Below the pieces are notes generated by a model, which was not told where the DNA came from, searched no databases, and was given only the letters and a program-made list of their open reading frames with translations. Shown piece after piece: positions 36,862 through 45,063 of a stretch of 64,000 nucleotides of DNA (its first letter is position 1; the number at the start of each line of letters is the position of its first letter). The position numbers were made by a program, and so were the translations under genes. Where the stretch lies: contig NZ_CP009285.1 of the NCBI RefSeq assembly GCF_000758665.1, positions 5,270,001 through 5,334,000 of the forward strand. Direction: 5' to 3'. Source of the DNA: Paenibacillus borealis (GTDB lineage: Bacteria; Bacillota; Bacilli; Paenibacillales; Paenibacillaceae).

Positions 36862-37701
36862 TTATAAGTGCTGATCCTGCATGCAGCGCAGTGTCAGTAC
36901 ATGCATCTCGGCCGGGCTGCCCCAGCGCAGCGGTAAGTGCGCAGTGCCGAAGCCACGGCTGATCAGCATCTTCAGCGGGTGTGCGGAATTCCCGTACCCG
37001 GGAATTTCGTACCTGCCGGCATTGTAGTGACGGTAAAAGTCATCGCCATGCCTGCTTCCGATAAAGGGAAGCACCACTTGCCCGCCATGTGTGTGTCCAG
37101 CCAAAATAAGATCGGCGGGCACTTCCTGCTGCCGGGACAGCCAGAGCGGATCATGCACAAGGATGATCCGCAGGAGCTCTGAATCCCCGGCTGCCACTGG
37201 CGGCAGCGCTGAATACGCCTTCTTGCCGCCAGTTCGCGGGAAATCAACACCGGTGAGGATAACCTTGGACCCGGACCGTCCGATAGTCACATTCTCATCC
37301 AGCAGCAGTCTGGCTCCGCTGCCGCGGATGATATTATCGACAAGCGAGATATTTGCCCGGTAATCATGATTGCCATGCACAGCGTAGACAGGCGCCTCCA
37401 GCGAGGCCGTCAGCTTCATATTATCCGCCAGGCGCTCTGCCGGGCTGCCCTTCTCCGTCAGATCGCCGCCCAGGAAGACTGCATCCACCTTCCCGCGCAG
37501 GGGTGCCAGCATGGCCGCGGGAAGACGGCGGCGGTGAATATCGGTAATGAACAGAATACGGAAGCCGTCAAAAGCGGCCGGCAGTCTGTCCAGCACTATT
37601 TCCTCGGCAATAATGCGTTTTTTGAAGGCTGCGGCAACCATGATTATACCCATGATGCCTGCAGCTCCCGCACATACACTCAAGAAAATCAGCAGCCGCA
37701 T
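36862..37701 (-). CDS. Membrane-anchored metallophosphoesterase
   Basis: ~279 aa: N-terminal hydrophobic helix, then a calcineurin-like domain with all metal motifs: TDIHRRRL (DxH), FLGGDLTEKG (GGD), VHGNHDYR (GNHD), VHDPLW and AGHTHGGQV (GHTHGG). Related to YaeI/YkuE-type enzymes; the substrate is unknown. The start lies at the end of the upstream gene: ATG at 37701 overlaps its TGA and has GGGAG 10 nt away, while ATG at 37710 is too close to the SD. Confidence 0.9.
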   Translation of the reverse strand: MRLLIFLSVCAGAAGIMGIIMVAAAFKKRIIAEEIVLDRLPAAFDGFRILFITDIHRRRLPAAMLAPLRGKVDAVFLGGDLTEKGSPAERLADNMKLTASLEAPVYAVHGNHDYRANISLVDNIIRGSGARLLLDENVTIGRSGSKVILTGVDFPRTGGKKAYSALPPVAAGDSELLRIILVHDPLWLSRQQEVPADLILAGHTHGGQVVLPFIGSRHGDDFYRHYNAGRYEIPGYGNSAHPLKMLISRGFGTAHLPLRWGSPAEMHVLTLRCMQDQHL

Positions 37702-38078
37702 CACTGCCATAACTCCCGCAGCGGAGGCGCTCCCTTGATTCCCCAGAACAAAAGAAAGGCAAGCAGCATTATAAATATGACAATCAGTGAGTTAATGAAC
37801 ATTTTACTGAAACGGATTCGTTCGGACGGATAACTCTGCGCCCGGGAAGGCGTTGCCTCCCCCTCCTGCTGTTCTGCTTCATGCTTCGGTTTCTTCTGGG
37901 CCTGCTGTCCGGCATGGCGGACCTTCCTGGACAATATTCCAGGTGCAACTACTGGAGCATCCGGCGGTCCGGCAACTGCATCGGAAGTACTATTTCCATT
38001 TTTTTCTTTGACAGGAGACTGTCCTCCGCCCTTATACTGTTTCTGGCGGGACCTTACCCGGCTTAATTCTTCACTCAT
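37701..38078 (-). CDS. Single-pass membrane protein, unknown
   Basis: 125 aa. A long polar, basic, Pro/Gln/Glu-rich cytosolic part (MSEELSRVRSRQKQYKGGGQ at the start) leads to one C-terminal transmembrane helix (SLIVIFIMLLAFLLFW). ATG at 38078 has GGAGG and overlaps the upstream CPBP stop (ATGA). Its stop overlaps the phosphoesterase start, so the three genes form one tightly coupled operon. Family not recognised. Confidence 0.8.
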   Translation of the reverse strand: MSEELSRVRSRQKQYKGGGQSPVKEKNGNSTSDAVAGPPDAPVVAPGILSRKVRHAGQQAQKKPKHEAEQQEGEATPSRAQSYPSERIRFSKMFINSLIVIFIMLLAFLLFWGIKGAPPLRELWQ

Positions 38079-38668
38079 GATGTCCTCCTGTAACGAATCA
38101 CCATTCCGGAGAACAAATCTATGAGGAAGTGGCACAGAATCGGGGCCCATAGACTGCCGGAATGGATATAAATGTAGCCAAGGCCGTAACTGCTGAGAAA
38201 TACCCAGCCGGTTGGAATCCAGTGGCGCAGATAGCGCACATGAATCACAGCGAAGAGAATACTCGTCCAATACGGTCCGAGTGAATGCTGTATGGCACCG
38301 CGGAACAGAAGCTCTTCGCATACTGCAACAACCGCTGCAATGACAACGATATGCCACAAAGGACGGTTGCCGAACAGCAGTTCATTAATCCCCCCGTCAT
38401 CCATGCTGTCTTCAGGCACAATATGGGTCAGCAGGAAATCAACAACCAGCATAACAGCTGCGAGTCCAAGGCCCCAATACACAAAATGTACATTCTCCGG
38501 AAAATTTAATATGTGAATAGGATTTCTCTTCTGTAATAATATCCATATCAAACCGATAAATAGAGTAAGGCCTTGAGTAATATACAGATTGATCAAGAGC
38601 AGCTTGTCTGTTAACTGCTGAGGATCGGCCTTTTTAATTTTGATTTCACCTAATTTGAATTTTTTCAT
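38075..38668 (-). CDS. CPBP-family intramembrane metalloprotease
   Basis: 197 aa with about five transmembrane helices. The Abi/CPBP motifs are present: CEELLFRGAI (EExxxR), FAVIHVRYL (FxxxH) and a C-terminal HFLIDLFSG (HxxxD). Members include Rce1-type proteases and bacteriocin-immunity proteins; the target here is unknown. First gene of a three-gene operon with the small membrane protein and the phosphoesterase. Confidence 0.9.
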   Translation of the reverse strand: MKKFKLGEIKIKKADPQQLTDKLLLINLYITQGLTLFIGLIWILLQKRNPIHILNFPENVHFVYWGLGLAAVMLVVDFLLTHIVPEDSMDDGGINELLFGNRPLWHIVVIAAVVAVCEELLFRGAIQHSLGPYWTSILFAVIHVRYLRHWIPTGWVFLSSYGLGYIYIHSGSLWAPILCHFLIDLFSGMVIRYRRTS

Positions 38669-38734
38669 CGTAACCTGCCTGTTCTATAAATATTTTTACA
38701 TAAGATAATTTCCCTATACGAAGGAGCACTAATT

Positions 38735-39640
38735 ATGAACAGCCGTACCTCCCGCACTCAAATGTTGTACACACTAGGTTTTATATTATTTTTAATATCC
38801 GCATTCGCCTCATTTTTTACGGGAGTAAAGGTTGGAGCAGACAAAACGGAGGCCAAATATGCACAGCTGACCGGCCATGAAGTTACGGAGGAATTCTCCG
38901 GCTCCTACCAGCAGCAGGACCTTGTTACGTTCTATCATAACGTATTTCTGCCGTATCGGGAATTCAAGCGAAACTGGAACGATCAGGTGGACACCCTTGC
39001 ACGCAGCACAGATGCACGGCAGAACGCGGCAACATTGAAGAACCTGAGCATTCTGGCGGACAAGCAGTACGACAAGGTCACACAGGATTCCCTCTTTACC
39101 AATTCACCGCTGCTGTATGAGTCACAGCTTAACGTTCTTAAGAGTCTGACTCTCTTCTCACAGGCTTCAGGCAAGGTCACAGCAGGATCCTCAGGAGCAG
39201 AAGCCGCCAAGCTGCTGAGAAGCGATAACTTTACGTCCAGCGCTGTGAAATTCGGCCTTATGGCCCAGAAGAACTTCTATGATTCTATGCTTAAGTGGGG
39301 GTCCAAAACTAACTCTGCTATACCCGATGAATCCGGGGATCTGAAGACTCTGACTTTCATTCAGTGGAAAAAGATGCCCCTGCTGCTTAAGAATGCTTCC
39401 ATCGCCAACATGATGCTGAACCGCGGAATTTATGCCGGCTATGACCCGCAGGATATTACGGCCAAGATTGACGATATGATCTACTCCGGAACCGCTAGTT
39501 CCCTGAAGCTTGCGGATATCCAGTCTTCGGTCACCCTGCTCATTTCTACCGGTGCTGTGCAGGAGCAGGACTTCATCAAATGGCGGGAACAATATTACGG
39601 CAAGGAAACGATGCCGCAGCTCCCTTTCTTCTATGAGTAA
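38735..39640 (+). CDS. Single-pass membrane protein with helical outside domain, unknown
   Basis: 301 aa. One N-terminal transmembrane segment (TLGFILFLISAFASFFTGVK, residues ~13-32), then an all-helical soluble part rich in Gln, Lys and Ser (for example DVTLARS-type and LNVLKSLTLFSQAS helices). SD GAAGGAG at 6-8 nt. Probably extracytoplasmic. I do not recognise the family. It is the only plus-strand gene before the serA leader. Confidence 0.78.
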   Translation: MNSRTSRTQMLYTLGFILFLISAFASFFTGVKVGADKTEAKYAQLTGHEVTEEFSGSYQQQDLVTFYHNVFLPYREFKRNWNDQVDTLARSTDARQNAATLKNLSILADKQYDKVTQDSLFTNSPLLYESQLNVLKSLTLFSQASGKVTAGSSGAEAAKLLRSDNFTSSAVKFGLMAQKNFYDSMLKWGSKTNSAIPDESGDLKTLTFIQWKKMPLLLKNASIANMMLNRGIYAGYDPQDITAKIDDMIYSGTASSLKLADIQSSVTLLISTGAVQEQDFIKWREQYYGKETMPQLPFFYE

Positions 39641-39707
39641 GACCAGTTATTGCATCATAACGAAAAACAGGGCGCACTTCAAGGCGGCTCATCGCAGAAT
39701 AAGCCTA

Positions 39708-39737
39708 TTGACACACTTGGCATCACCATGTTACATT
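39708..39737 (+). promoter_or_regulatory. Promoter of serA leader
   Basis: Perfect TTGACA (39708-39713), then TACATT (39732-39737) at 18 bp. Just upstream of the T-box. Confidence 0.65.
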
Positions 39738-39749
39738 ATGAAAAATTAA

Positions 39750-40013
39750 TCAAGCAAAACCGATGATGGAACAAAGATTACTGATGTCTTCAGAGAGCCG
39801 GTGGGTGGTGCAAACCGGTGGCAGACGGAAATCTTTAGCGCTCCTGAGATATTGTATTGAACCTTGAGTAGATACAATCGGATCACCTCCGTTACCAGTG
39901 TGGCCTTTGCAGGCCAATGAGGCTGCTTCTTAACCGTTGCAGTGAATTAGGGTGGTACCACGAGAACTCTCGTCCCTTACTACGGCAGTAGTATGGGGTA
40001 GGGAGTTTTTTTT
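39750..40013 (+). promoter_or_regulatory. T-box riboswitch (serine) upstream of serA
   Basis: The conserved T-box sequence AGGGTGGTACCACGAGAACT starts at 39949 and is followed by a terminator stem and T8 (to 40013). Upstream the GGAACAAAGA K-turn element and a stem I apical region (GAGAGCCGGTGGGTGG…) are present. The specifier region holds two Ser codons, AGC (39837-39839) and TCC (39842-39844); either fits a Ser-tRNA, which suits serA. Uncharged tRNA-Ser would allow readthrough. The rest of the gap to serA (40014-40219) holds no gene. Confidence 0.92.
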
Positions 40014-40219
40014 GTTACCCGGATCCTTTGAAATCACCCTGCCCGCCCAGACTCTGCCTGAATCAGTACTTCTGCACGCCTTTTCTTTTATGCGACAACG
40101 CGTTGCCCCGTTATTCTGACAAATTTCAACCTTTTATGAATCAGGTACTGCGGATTACCCTACCAGGGCATCCTTGGCATATATATTAGGCTTTCCAATT
40201 TGAAGGAGGACAAGAGACC

Positions 40220-41812
40220 ATGTTTAAAGTATTAGTATCGGATCCGATCAGTGATTTGGGCATTCAGAAATTGATGGACGCAAGCGATGTGACTGTGGAC
40301 AAGAAAACAGGACTTAGTGAAGACGAGCTTATTGCAATCATTGGCGAATACGACGGCTTACTCGTCCGCAGCCAGACAACCGTGACTGAGAAAATTATTG
40401 CAGCCGGTACTAATCTTAAAGTTATTGGCCGTGCCGGGGTAGGCGTGGATAATATTAAGCTGGAGGCAGCTACACAACGCGGTGTGGTGGTCATTAATGC
40501 TCCGGACGGTAATACCATCACCACCTGTGAACATGCTTTTGCCATGATGATGGCTCTGGCCCGTCATATTCCTCAAGCCTATGCCAAGACTATTTCCGGC
40601 GTATGGGACAAAAAGACCTTCCTGGGCGTAGAGCTGCGCGGCAAAACGCTGGGTGTGCTCGGCATGGGACGGATCGGCAGCGAAGTGGCCAAACGGGCCA
40701 AAGCTTTTGGAATGGACATTCTTGCCTATGACCCGTTCCTGACTGCAGACCGTGCGGAGAAACTGGAAGTGAAGCTGGCTTCGGTAGACGATATCGTCCG
40801 CGGGGCAGATTTCATTACTGTTCATACACCGCTGACACCGGAAACGCGCCATATGATCTCCCGTCCGCAATTTGAAGTCATGAAAAAAGGGATGCGCATC
40901 ATCAACTGTGCCCGCGGCGGTGTAATTGATGAAATGGCGCTGGTTGAAGCTATCGACAGCGGCATCGTTGCCGGCGCAGCCTTTGACGTCTTCGAGAAAG
41001 AGCCGCCTGAAGCGGATCACCCGTTCCTCTCCCATCCAAAGATTATCGTGACCCCGCATCTGGGTGCCTCGACCGTAGAAGCCCAGGAGAACGTTGCGAT
41101 CGATGTATCGGAGCAGGTGCTGCATATTCTGCGCAACGAGCCGTTCATCAACGCCGTGAACATCCCTCCGGTTGCTCCGAGTGTAATGAACAAGCTGCAG
41201 CCATACTTCACCCTCGGCGAGAAGCTCGGCAGCTTCGTGACCCAGATTACAGACGGAGCGATCCGTGAGATTCATGTGGAATATGCCGGTGATCTCTCCG
41301 ATGTGGATACACAGCCGCTGACCCGCTATATTGTCAAAGGCGTGCTCTCCCGCCATTTCGCCGGTGATGTTAACATCGTCAACTCGATGCACCTGGCAAA
41401 AACGCGTGAAGTCAATGTAGTAGTGACCAAGGCTTCCAAGACCAAAGGCTTCACTAACCTCATTACGGTTACGCTCAAAGCTGAGCATGACGAAGAACGC
41501 CTGGTTGCCGGCACCCTGCTGCAAGGCTATGGTGAACGGATTGTGCAGGTTAATAAATTCCCGGTGGATATCGCTCCGGAAGGCCATCAGATCGTAATCT
41601 CCCACAACGACAAACCGGGGATTATCGGGCTCGTCGGCACATTGCTCGGCCAGAATGACGTCAATATCGCTTCCATGCAGGTTGGCCGTAAAATTGTCGG
41701 TGGAGCTGCCATTATGCTGCTGACTGCTGACAAGGCTGTTCCGCAGGATGTATTGGTTAAACTGGCCGGATTGCCGGAGATCAATACTGCAGAAGAAATC
41801 ACTCTGCTGTAG
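40220..41812 (+). CDS. serA: D-3-phosphoglycerate dehydrogenase
   Basis: First step of serine synthesis. 530 aa: substrate and NAD domains (TLGVLGMGRIGSEVAKR at ~145; RGGVIDEMAL; catalytic His in VTPHLGAST), the extra ASB domain (~320-450) and a C-terminal ACT domain (HNDKPGIIGLVGTLL). This long type-1 form is usually Ser-regulated. SD AAGGAGGA. Expression is set by the T-box leader. Confidence 0.97.
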   Translation: MFKVLVSDPISDLGIQKLMDASDVTVDKKTGLSEDELIAIIGEYDGLLVRSQTTVTEKIIAAGTNLKVIGRAGVGVDNIKLEAATQRGVVVINAPDGNTITTCEHAFAMMMALARHIPQAYAKTISGVWDKKTFLGVELRGKTLGVLGMGRIGSEVAKRAKAFGMDILAYDPFLTADRAEKLEVKLASVDDIVRGADFITVHTPLTPETRHMISRPQFEVMKKGMRIINCARGGVIDEMALVEAIDSGIVAGAAFDVFEKEPPEADHPFLSHPKIIVTPHLGASTVEAQENVAIDVSEQVLHILRNEPFINAVNIPPVAPSVMNKLQPYFTLGEKLGSFVTQITDGAIREIHVEYAGDLSDVDTQPLTRYIVKGVLSRHFAGDVNIVNSMHLAKTREVNVVVTKASKTKGFTNLITVTLKAEHDEERLVAGTLLQGYGERIVQVNKFPVDIAPEGHQIVISHNDKPGIIGLVGTLLGQNDVNIASMQVGRKIVGGAAIMLLTADKAVPQDVLVKLAGLPEINTAEEITLL

Positions 41813-41863
41813 AACGCAGCTTTATACCCGGACAGAATTAGAAGGACACAATTAAGCGCACAC

Positions 41864-41915
41864 AAAAACACTCTTTAGGAATGACGGCCCTGCCGGCATT
41901 TCAAAGAGTGTTTTT
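41864..41915 (+). terminator. Terminator after serA
   Basis: AAAAACACTCTTT and AAAGAGTGTTTTT form a 13-bp stem around an inner GCCGGC hairpin; T-rich tail. Confidence 0.85.
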
Positions 41916-42022
41916 GATTAATATTAATCTTTATATATGACAAACCCCGGCATATATATATGATAAACTTAAAGTATTTTCCGGCAGAAACTAATCTCAC
42001 TATAATAGGAGGTATCCGACTA

Positions 42023-42994
42023 ATGAGAGCAGACCGCTTATTGTCGATCCTGCTGCTGCTGCAAAGCCGCGGCAAAATCAGCTCCCGGGAGCTGGCACAA
42101 ACACTGGAGGTATCCGAACGGACCATCTTCAGGGATATGGAGTCCCTGAGTATCTCCGGTATTCCCGTGCTGGCTGAACGCGGCCGTGAAGGAGGCTGGA
42201 AGCTGGCTGAGGGGTACCGGACCTCCTTGACAGGTATGAACCCCAAGGAAATCGGTGCGCTGCTGCTGCCGGCAGATCCGGCGATTATGCAGGCACTCGG
42301 GATTCAGGAAGAGTTCTCTTCCGCCGTACGTAAGCTCCAGGCCGCTGGGGCAAGGCAGCCCGCTGCAGCTTTCAGCTTCCTTAATGAGCGTATCCATATT
42401 GACGGTGCGGGCTGGCATCCGTCCGGCGAGACCTACCCCTGCCTCACTGCATTACAGGAGGCCATATGGGAGGACCGTAAAGTGAGAATCTGTTACTTGC
42501 GCGGGGATGATAGTACTGAACGGCTGATTTCACCATTTGGGCTCGTAGCCAAACGTGGTGTCTGGTATACCGTAGCCGAATCAGACGGTGAAATGAGGAC
42601 CTACCGGGTATCCAGAATCACTAGTGCTGAAGTCACGGATGAACATTTTAACAGACCTCTTGATTTCAATCTGGCGCAGTACTGGGAAGCCTCTACTACG
42701 GCATTCAAATCTGCATTGCCCCGTTATCATGCCAAGCTGCTCGTGAAAGACAATATAATGAAGGATCTTAAGCAGGAGCGCTATGTTTCCTTACTATGCC
42801 AGGAGCATTCATCGTCTCCCGGCTGGCTCTCAGTGGAAGCCGAATTTAACACGCCGGAGTCTGCCTGCCGGATCATATTATCCCTGAGTCCGGGCATAAG
42901 AGTTACTGCCCCGGCGGAGCTCGCAGACAATGTTGTATCCACCCTGCGGGAAGCGGCTGCATTATATGAAGACAATGTGCAAAACTACTCTTAG
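42023..42994 (+). CDS. HTH-WYL transcription regulator (YafY type)
   Basis: 323 aa. A DeoR-like winged helix at the N-terminus (LLSILLLLQSRGKISSRELA … VSERTIFRDMESL), then a WYL domain (RISYLRGDD-like RICYLRGDDSTERL, FGLVAKRGVWYTVA, ITSAEV). WYL regulators sense small ligands or nucleic acids. ATG at 42023 has AGGAGG nine bases upstream. Target unknown; stands alone between serA and the chemoreceptor gene. Confidence 0.92.
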   Translation: MRADRLLSILLLLQSRGKISSRELAQTLEVSERTIFRDMESLSISGIPVLAERGREGGWKLAEGYRTSLTGMNPKEIGALLLPADPAIMQALGIQEEFSSAVRKLQAAGARQPAAAFSFLNERIHIDGAGWHPSGETYPCLTALQEAIWEDRKVRICYLRGDDSTERLISPFGLVAKRGVWYTVAESDGEMRTYRVSRITSAEVTDEHFNRPLDFNLAQYWEASTTAFKSALPRYHAKLLVKDNIMKDLKQERYVSLLCQEHSSSPGWLSVEAEFNTPESACRIILSLSPGIRVTAPAELADNVVSTLREAAALYEDNVQNYS

Positions 42995-43105
42995 TGAACA
43001 GCCCGGAAAGAAGTTTTATGTCAGTTCTTACAATAGACCGATTACGCTCTAATCCCCTATAATATTACAATACACAATATTTATTTCTAGGGGGAACTAT
43101 AGTCT

Positions 43106-44356
43106 ATGGACTGGATGAACAAGCTGCCGTTAAAACAAAGAATCGTTGCCGGATGTTACCTGGTTGCCGCTTTATTCGCTGTCCCTGTGTTAATTACTCT
43201 GATCGTAATGGGAAAGGTAATTATCGGCATTATTCTTATTGCGGCATTGGCTGCGCTGACCTACCCGCTTGCGCGCTTTATTGAGAGAACGCTTACATCC
43301 TCGTTCGAGGACATCTCTAATGTGACGCATACGATCGCCAAAGGCGACTTCACCAGCCGTGCTGACGAGAATGGATCAATGGGCGACATCAGCCGCTCCT
43401 TCAACACCATGATTGATAAATTGAAGAAGATCCTGACCGATGTTTCACAGCTTACCCGCCAGGTTATGGATGCCAGCCGGGGGATCGAGGACAAGAATCA
43501 GAACCTGAAGATTGTAATGGCACAAGTAGCCTCCTCTTCCAATGAACTGGCCCTGGGCGCGAATGAAATCTCAGTAGATATCGCCGATATGACAGAATCG
43601 ATCAAAGATATCGAAACCAAAGTCTCCAATTATACGAACTCTACCAAAGAAATGAACAAACGCTCCGCCCATACGCTTGAACTGGTTGAACAGGGCCGCC
43701 AGTCTGTGGATACTCAAGCTGAAGGCATGCGGAAGAATATCCAGGCTACGCAAAAAGTAGCAGATACGATTGAGGCACTCTCACAGAATGCCCGCGGTAT
43801 TACCATGATCACCAAGACCATCACGGAAATTGCCGAACAGACCAACCTCTTGTCGCTTAATGCCTCCATCGAAGCTGCACGCGCAGGTGAGCATGGACGC
43901 GGATTTGCAGTTGTGGCCCAGGAGGTCCGTAAGCTAGCCGAAGAATCAACCGCTTCCACCAAAGAAGTATTCGGGCTGGTACGCAGTATCGAGGCCGACA
44001 TCAAGCAGGCTATCGATAACATCGCTATTAATGAAGAGGTTGTCCAGGTGCAGAACCAGATGATTACGGAGACCGCAAATATTTTCGCCCAAATCGTACA
44101 TAGTGTGCAATACATAACCGAGCAGATCTCCTCTTTCTCCGCAGAGAGTGATCTGATGCTGGAGAGCGCGCTCAAAATTTCCGGGGCGATTGAGAATATC
44201 TCCGCTATTACCCAGGAGACGGCCGCAGGTACTGAGGAGGTATCCGCAGCCATGAACGAACAGATCCATGCCTTGCAATCCGTCGCGGAAGAGACCGAGA
44301 AAATGACACAATCTGTCTTCCAGCTGCAAAAAACGATCCATATTTTCAAATTCTAG
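43106..44356 (+). CDS. Methyl-accepting chemotaxis protein without outside sensor
   Basis: 416 aa. Two hydrophobic segments come back to back (~14-35 and ~38-58), leaving no room for an extracellular domain. Then a HAMP-like linker (SFEDISNVTHTIAKGDFTSR) and a full signalling domain with the conserved hairpin tip EIAEQTNLLSLNASIEAARAGEHG. Substrate could be a cytosolic or membrane signal. SD GGGGGAA. CheR for methylation is at 12113-12916. Confidence 0.93.
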   Translation: MDWMNKLPLKQRIVAGCYLVAALFAVPVLITLIVMGKVIIGIILIAALAALTYPLARFIERTLTSSFEDISNVTHTIAKGDFTSRADENGSMGDISRSFNTMIDKLKKILTDVSQLTRQVMDASRGIEDKNQNLKIVMAQVASSSNELALGANEISVDIADMTESIKDIETKVSNYTNSTKEMNKRSAHTLELVEQGRQSVDTQAEGMRKNIQATQKVADTIEALSQNARGITMITKTITEIAEQTNLLSLNASIEAARAGEHGRGFAVVAQEVRKLAEESTASTKEVFGLVRSIEADIKQAIDNIAINEEVVQVQNQMITETANIFAQIVHSVQYITEQISSFSAESDLMLESALKISGAIENISAITQETAAGTEEVSAAMNEQIHALQSVAEETEKMTQSVFQLQKTIHIFKF

Positions 44357-44366
44357 CATCAGCCCT

Positions 44367-44411
44367 AAAAGACCGTTTCTGCAGATCAGTCTGCCGGAAC
44401 GGTCTCTTTTT
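44367..44411 (+). terminator. Terminator after the chemoreceptor gene
   Basis: AGACCGTT / AACGGTCT plus inner TCTGCAGA…TCTGC pairs, then CTTTTT. Confidence 0.85.
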
Positions 44412-44787
44412 GGAGAATATAATGTAATATTCACAAAGTGTTAAAATAGTGCATAACACTAAAAACTCACCTTTGCACTTCTTTACTGCTAACTCATAAT
44501 GACTAATAAATTGACACTATTTTAAATTTGAATTACCCATTTCTTAAGTCCCATTCCGCAGTTCTCCCAGCTTATATTTCTGTTACTTCCGCACTGTTTC
44601 TTGAAAAAACCAGGATTTTATGAGGCTTTAGACTTACTCAAATTAAATTCAACTCTTTTTTTGCATTTGCATTATAAGACTTTGGTCTTCCAGGCGCATC
44701 CATTTTCAAAAGTTTGAATATCTAATATTTCAGCTCTCTTCCCCTCTGAATATTCGCCAAATTTCGCGCTTTACTGCGAAAGACTTA
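44412..44787. other. AT-rich gene-free region
   Basis: About 376 nt, clearly richer in A+T than the neighbouring genes. I see no gene, long repeat or clear structure. It separates the chemoreceptor from the riboswitch-controlled cluster. Confidence 0.5.
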
Positions 44788-44815
44788 TTGACAAAAGGAG
44801 AGCGAGGAATATATT
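44788..44815 (+). promoter_or_regulatory. Promoter of the c-di-GMP riboswitch operon
   Basis: TTGACA (44788-44793), 16-bp spacer, TATATT (44810-44815). The predicted start near 44822 is about 30 nt before the aptamer. Confidence 0.7.
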
Positions 44816-44849
44816 GTAAAGGAAAATTATCCTTCCGTTATATTGATAA

Positions 44850-44955
44850 CAACATATGAGGCAAAATTCACCGAAAGGGAATGACGCAAAGCCATGGATC
44901 TACAGTCTCACTATTCTGGTGAGATCATGACAGCCAGGTTGCTGAAAAACTATGA
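44850..44955 (+). promoter_or_regulatory. c-di-GMP-I (GEMM-I) riboswitch aptamer
   Basis: The hallmarks follow in order: GAGGCAAAATTC, the GNRA-capped hairpin ATTC-ACCGAAAGG-GAAT, then GACGCAAAGCC (44884-44894), a variable hairpin (TCTCAC…GTGAGA), and ATGACAGCCAGGTTGCTGAAA (44928-44946 plus). These match the class-I c-di-GMP aptamer consensus, as in Vibrio Vc2. Downstream a CGTT-type hairpin (TGAACG…CGTTCA, 44953-44976) overlaps the 3' side of the closing stem, then comes a terminator at 45000. One aptamer only. ON or OFF cannot be told by eye. Confidence 0.92.
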
Positions 44956-44999
44956 ACGTCCGGGAACCCGCGTTCAGATATGGTGATTCGTGCGACAGG

Positions 45000-45030
45000 C
45001 CTGTGCTCCTATTTTGAGTACAGGTTTTCT
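45000..45030 (+). terminator. Riboswitch expression-platform terminator
   Basis: CCTGTGCTC (45000-45008) and GAGTACAGG (45016-45024) form a 9-bp stem with one G-U, loop of 7, then TTTTCT. It lies before the first gene and makes transcription attenuation likely. Confidence 0.82.
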
Positions 45031-45063
45031 ATTGCTAGCATATATCAAATAACAACTTGTGGG

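Noticed and set aside
40358..41605. 415-codon open frame on the minus strand opposite serA
   Set aside because: Fully antisense to a clear serA, with no SD and no family motifs; a codon-bias shadow.
44980..45063. N-terminal extension of the ThDP enzyme to 44980
   Set aside because: It would read through the riboswitch terminator and overlap the expression platform; residues do not match the family.
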